A stretch of DNA of 9,979 nucleotides from PGYR01 sp040264895 (GTDB taxonomy: Bacteria; Bacteroidota; Ignavibacteria; Kapaibacteriales; UBA2268), in NCBI GenBank assembly GCA_040264895.1, contig JBDQHL010000055.1:1-9979 (forward strand). Reading direction: 5' to 3'. Made by a program: the position numbers and the translations under genes. The notes beneath the pieces were generated by a model, which searched no databases, was not told the origin of the DNA, and saw only the letters and a program-made list of their open reading frames with translations. Shown here in pieces: positions 6,894 to 9,979 of the stretch (position 1 is the stretch's first letter; each line of letters opens with the position of its first letter).

Positions 6894-8342
6894 TTATAGT
6901 TTTTCGAGTATACTAACTAATAGTTTCCAGCTATCATCAACTGACTGTATTTCCACCTTTTCATTTGGGGTGTGAACTTCTTTAATGGTAGGTCCAAATG
7001 ATAACATTTCCATTTGAGGGTATTTTTCACCAATTAGACCACATTCCAAACCGGCATGAATGATTTCTATTGTCGGTTCAGAGTTAAAGTCATCTTTATA
7101 TGTCTTAACTGCCATATCAACTAGCTCAGAACCTTTTAATGGTTCCCAAGCCGGGTAACCAGCTGATTTATTAATATTGAATCCACCTAGCTCAAGGATA
7201 GAATTAATTGAACTGGCTATAGCGTCTCTTTCACTGTCAATAATACTTCTTTGACTAGTCAATATTTCTAATTTATCATTGCTCGTTTTAACACTTGCTA
7301 AGTTATTTGAAGTTTGCACTAATTCAGGTATTTCTGGTGTAAATCTAATTACACCATGTGGTATCCCATTTATTACATTAAGTATATCTTCTTGTGTTCC
7401 TAGTGTAATGGAATCATCGATAGATTCAATGCTATTGTATCCAAATTCTAAATCTGGTTCTTTAAACTTCCACTCATTATCAATTACTTTTGATTGAATA
7501 CTAATTATATTCTTAAGGCTTTCAACTTGATCATCAGGTATTGAAAATCTAACATAAGCTTCTCTTGGAATTGCATTATGTTTATCACCTGAGTCAATGG
7601 AATGAAGTTTTAAATTTAAACTATTATTGAGTTCAATCAGAAATCTATTAATAATTTTTGCAGCATTACCTCTTTCATCGTGTATTTCGATACCAGAGTG
7701 TCCACCTTTTAATCCTTTCAAATACAATTCGAAAGTTTTGTAATTATCACCTAGCTTTTCTTTTACCAAATCAATACTGGCTTTTGTGTTCATACCACCA
7801 GCACACCCTATAGTAAATAAACCAAAATCTTCAGTATCAAGATTAATCAAAATTTTAGAATCTAATAGGTCAGTTCCTAATTCTAACGCACCTGTTAGAC
7901 CAGTTTCTTCGTCTAATGTACATAGTAATTCAAAAGGTGGATGCTTAACATTATCAGAAGCAAGCACCGCCATACCCATAGCTAAACCAATACCATTATC
8001 TGCTCCTAAAGTTGTACCTTTAGCTTTTAACCATCCATCCTCAACGTAAGTTTGAATTGGATCATTATCAAAATCAAATTCAACATCTCTATTCTTCTCC
8101 GTTACCATATCTACATGTGCTTGGATACAAACACCAGGATGATTTTCATATCCTTCTGTTGCTGGTTTAGAAATAACTAGATTACCTAGTGTATCTTTCT
8201 TAATTTTCAATTTGAGATTATTTGCAAAATCTTCAATATACTTAACGATTTTTTCTTCTTTTTTTGATGGTCTTGGATGCTTTGTTATGTTGTGAAATAT
8301 ATCCCACACTATCTTTGGTTCTAAATTTTCTATCGTAATCAT
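6894..8342 (-). CDS. pepD: Aminoacyl-histidine dipeptidase (cytosolic non-specific dipeptidase, M20 family)
   Basis: This 482-residue protein has the usual length of bacterial PepD, a cytosolic di-zinc M20 peptidase that hydrolyses Xaa-His and other dipeptides and supplies amino acids. All expected active-site residues are present: H76 and catalytic D78 in CIQAHVDMV, D115 in TLGADNGIG, catalytic E145 and ligand E146 in LDEETG, D169 in INLDTEDFG, and H457 in KEVHTPNE. Their spacing matches the characterised Vibrio alginolyticus PepD (H80, D82, D119, E149, E150, D173, H461) with a constant offset of 4. The lid/dimerisation region carries GGHSGIEI (213-220) and HNAIPRE (255-261). There is no signal peptide, so it is cytosolic. 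It is the last gene of the cinA-tsaD-pepD unit, 17 bp after tsaD, and its ATG has a consensus AAGGAG 8 nt upstream. Its stop faces the giant T9SS gene across 10 bp. Confidence 0.96.
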   Translation of the reverse strand: MITIENLEPKIVWDIFHNITKHPRPSKKEEKIVKYIEDFANNLKLKIKKDTLGNLVISKPATEGYENHPGVCIQAHVDMVTEKNRDVEFDFDNDPIQTYVEDGWLKAKGTTLGADNGIGLAMGMAVLASDNVKHPPFELLCTLDEETGLTGALELGTDLLDSKILINLDTEDFGLFTIGCAGGMNTKASIDLVKEKLGDNYKTFELYLKGLKGGHSGIEIHDERGNAAKIINRFLIELNNSLNLKLHSIDSGDKHNAIPREAYVRFSIPDDQVESLKNIISIQSKVIDNEWKFKEPDLEFGYNSIESIDDSITLGTQEDILNVINGIPHGVIRFTPEIPELVQTSNNLASVKTSNDKLEILTSQRSIIDSERDAIASSINSILELGGFNINKSAGYPAWEPLKGSELVDMAVKTYKDDFNSEPTIEIIHAGLECGLIGEKYPQMEMLSFGPTIKEVHTPNEKVEIQSVDDSWKLLVSILEKL

Positions 8343-8350
8343 CTATTCTT

Positions 8351-8356
8351 CTCCTT
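8351..8356 (-). promoter_or_regulatory. Shine-Dalgarno sequence of pepD
   Basis: On the minus strand the tsaD-pepD gap reads TAAAAGGAGAAGAATAG followed by ATG. It contains a full AAGGAG core with an 8-nt spacer. It fixes the pepD start at 8342 and is the only strong ribosome binding site seen in the window. Confidence 0.75.
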
Positions 8357-8359
8357 TTA

Positions 8360-9376
8360 TTATCTTGCAGCTCTACTTGGCCTAGAACTTACTTTGAATT
8401 CTAAATCATAAAAATCTTCTAAATTCTTACTTTCTTCTAATTTTTTCCCTGCTAAAAAACCAATCATGGCTGCATTATCAATACAGTATTCCATATCTGG
8501 CAATACTACTTTAAAATCATTGTTTTCTAGTTTGCTAAATTCTTCTCTTAAAAGTGAATTGGCTGAAACTCCACCACCAATAACAATACTTTTTATAATA
8601 TATTTCTTAGATGCTTTTACAGCTTTAGCGACTAAAACATCAACTATTGCTTTTTGAACTGATGCACATAAATCATTCAAATCATCTTCTCTAATAGGTA
8701 TGTCAAAATTCTTATTTACAAAATATCTTACAGATGTTTTTAAACCACTGAAGCTAAAATCAAAATTATCTGAATGTATCATTGATCTTGGAAAATCATA
8801 TTTATCAGGTTTACCTTTCTTTGCATATTGATCAATTATAGGTCCACCAGGATACGATAATCCTAGCAGTTTATCAATTTTATCAAATGCTTCACCTGCA
8901 GCATCATCTTTTGTCATTCCAATTGTCTCATATTTAGTAAATGATTCAACTAAAAACAGTGAGGTATGTCCACCACTAACAACTAATGATATAAATGGAA
9001 AATCAAGGTTTGTATTTTCAATGCAACCAGAATATATATGACCTTCGATATGATTAATAGGAATAACTGGAATATTATATTTAATACTTAGTCCCTTCGC
9101 AAAAGATGAGCCGACTATCAAAGCACCCATAAGTCCAGGTTCAGATGTAACAGCAATTGCATCAATTTCTTCGAAAGTTGTGTTAGTAGAATTTATACAT
9201 TCTTTAGTTAAAACAGATATCTTATCTATGTGAGCTCTCGATGCAAGTTCCGGAACAACACCTCCGTATTTCTTATGAATTTCTTGAGTATAAATAACAT
9301 TATTTAAAACTTCGTTATTGTTAAGAAGTGCCACAGCCGTCTCATCACAAGAGCTTTCTATTGCTAAAATTTTCAT
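8360..9376 (-). CDS. tsaD: tRNA N6-adenosine threonylcarbamoyltransferase TsaD
   Basis: This 338-residue protein has the standard bacterial TsaD length (E. coli about 337). TsaD, working with TsaB and TsaE, transfers the threonylcarbamoyl group made by TsaC/TsaC2 to A37 of ANN-decoding tRNAs (t6A). Family motifs are complete: N-terminal MKILAIESSCDETAVALL, metal-binding H109 and H113 in NHIEGHIYSG, VSGGHTSL (133-140), the GEAFDKIDKLLGLSYPGGP stretch (161-179), GGGVSANSLLRE (267-278), and D300 in YCIDNAAMIGFLAG, corresponding to the metal-ligand Asp. The ATG at 9376 overlaps the cinA TGA by 4 bp (ATGA) with no Shine-Dalgarno, suggesting translational coupling. The C-terminus ends in a basic SSRPSRAAR tail rather than the frequent 'RWPL' ending, a minor variation. 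No tsaB, tsaC or tsaE is in the window, so those are encoded elsewhere. Confidence 0.97.
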   Translation of the reverse strand: MKILAIESSCDETAVALLNNNEVLNNVIYTQEIHKKYGGVVPELASRAHIDKISVLTKECINSTNTTFEEIDAIAVTSEPGLMGALIVGSSFAKGLSIKYNIPVIPINHIEGHIYSGCIENTNLDFPFISLVVSGGHTSLFLVESFTKYETIGMTKDDAAGEAFDKIDKLLGLSYPGGPIIDQYAKKGKPDKYDFPRSMIHSDNFDFSFSGLKTSVRYFVNKNFDIPIREDDLNDLCASVQKAIVDVLVAKAVKASKKYIIKSIVIGGGVSANSLLREEFSKLENNDFKVVLPDMEYCIDNAAMIGFLAGKKLEESKNLEDFYDLEFKVSSRPSRAAR

Positions 9377-9979
9377 TCAAATTTGTTTTTTAGTATTCTA
9401 TACAACATTGATATTGAGTATTCTATTGTTTTATCCCTATTACTACCTCTATTATTTGAAGACAAGTTTAGTTCTGAAACCTTAGGGTCACTCCCGTCAT
9501 AAATACAGATAAATATAGTACCTACAGGTTTCTCCTCAGAGCCACCACTTGGCCCAGCTATTCCGGTAATAGAAATTGAATAATCTGTACCAAAAATGTC
9601 TCTACAATTCATAGCCATTTCTTTTGCTGTTTGACTGCTTACTGCACCAAACTTATCCAATGTTTGCTTGTCGACACCAAGCAATTTAATCTTTGCATTA
9701 TTACTATATGAAATGACACCGCCTTCAAAGTATTTAGAACTTCCGGCTAAATCAGTAAAAACTTTTCCTAAACCACCACCAGTACATGATTCAGCAACAG
9801 AAATAGTTTTATTTCTTTGTTTGAGCACTTTAACAGTAGAATCAAGTAAACTCTGCTGTTCTTCAATTACATAACTACCTATATTTTCTGTAATTAAATC
9901 AGTTACTTCAGTAAATAAACCATTATTATTTAAATTAACTGAATTCAATATACCTAATCTTATTTTTACACCAGATGCA
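9373..9979 (-). CDS. cinA: CinA family protein, C-terminal nicotinamide-nucleotide amidase part (5' end outside window)
   Basis: The minus-strand frame is open from the right edge to TGA at 9375-9373, giving 201 visible residues. The C-terminal CinA/PncC domain is complete: SVAESCTGGGLGKVFTDLAGSS, GGVISYSNNAKIKLLGV, GAVSSQTAKEMAM, SITGIAGPSGGSEEKPVGT. This domain deamidates nicotinamide mononucleotide to NaMN in pyridine nucleotide salvage. A TTG at 9948 could serve as a start, but the frame continues to the edge as SGVKIRLGI, and the segment before the amidase (TEVTDLITENIGSYVIEEQQ) matches the linker that joins the N-terminal MoCF-like (COG1058) domain to the amidase in full-length CinA. 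I therefore read it as the end of a two-domain CinA whose N-terminal domain lies beyond the window, not a stand-alone PncC. It overlaps tsaD by 4 bp. Confidence 0.92.
   Translation of the reverse strand, partial: ASGVKIRLGILNSVNLNNNGLFTEVTDLITENIGSYVIEEQQSLLDSTVKVLKQRNKTISVAESCTGGGLGKVFTDLAGSSKYFEGGVISYSNNAKIKLLGVDKQTLDKFGAVSSQTAKEMAMNCRDIFGTDYSISITGIAGPSGGSEEKPVGTIFICIYDGSDPKVSELNLSSNNRGSNRDKTIEYSISMLYRILKNKFE

Noticed and set aside
6863..6902. Possible AU-rich hairpin across the convergent stops (AAACTA 6863-6868 with TAGTTT 6897-6902, plus a 4-bp extension after a 2-nt bulge).
   Set aside because: The stem is short, bulged and almost all A-U with an 18-nt loop. In such AT-rich DNA this arises easily by chance, so I do not call it a terminator.
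7786..8049. Open frame of 87 codons on the + strand opposite pepD.
   Set aside because: It is antisense to the conserved catalytic region of PepD and has no signal, motif or ribosome binding site.

Overview
The window is AT-rich and densely coding. It reads as a chromosomal segment from a Bacteroidota/FCB-type bacterium, possibly of the Ignavibacteria/Kapabacteria kind. The main reason is that two adjacent genes end in type A C-terminal sorting domains of the type IX secretion system (T9SS), which is confined to that group. Their YPNP-start, 'VYDxxG' and 'LxxGxY' signatures are readable. The near absence of Shine-Dalgarno sequences also fits, with one exception. The exact lineage is inference.

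Left half, + strand (1 to 6883): three genes are packed head to tail. They are the last 61 codons of a probable DUF1800 protein, a complete DUF1501 protein with a twin-arginine-like N-terminus and a T9SS sorting tail (204-1793), and a 1697-residue secreted protein (1790-6883). The giant protein has a signal peptide, a LamG/concanavalin-like domain, about eight ASH/'choice-of-anchor D'-type beta-sandwich repeats, two cohesin-like domains and a T9SS sorting tail. The second and third genes overlap by 4 bp (ATGA), so they are probably translationally coupled. DUF1800-DUF1501 neighbours are a known recurrent pair of unknown biochemical role. Here the pair is coupled to a large surface protein, which makes this the most interesting part of the window.

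Right half, - strand (6894 to 9979): a housekeeping operon is transcribed towards the left in the order cinA, tsaD, pepD. cinA (nicotinamide-nucleotide amidase/competence-damage protein) is cut by the right window edge. tsaD (tRNA t6A modification) overlaps cinA by 4 bp. pepD (M20 aminoacylhistidine dipeptidase) follows after 17 bp and is preceded by the only clear Shine-Dalgarno sequence in the window. Catalytic and metal-binding residues are intact in tsaD and pepD, and the core motifs of cinA are present.

The two operons converge with only 10 bp between stop codons at 6884-6893. No gap exceeds 20 bp, so there is no room for RNA genes, CRISPR arrays or large regulatory regions. I saw no tRNA, insertion sequence, prophage or CRISPR signal. 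I do not see a clearly new biological system. The DUF1800/DUF1501/giant-adhesin-like cassette is the best candidate for undescribed function.
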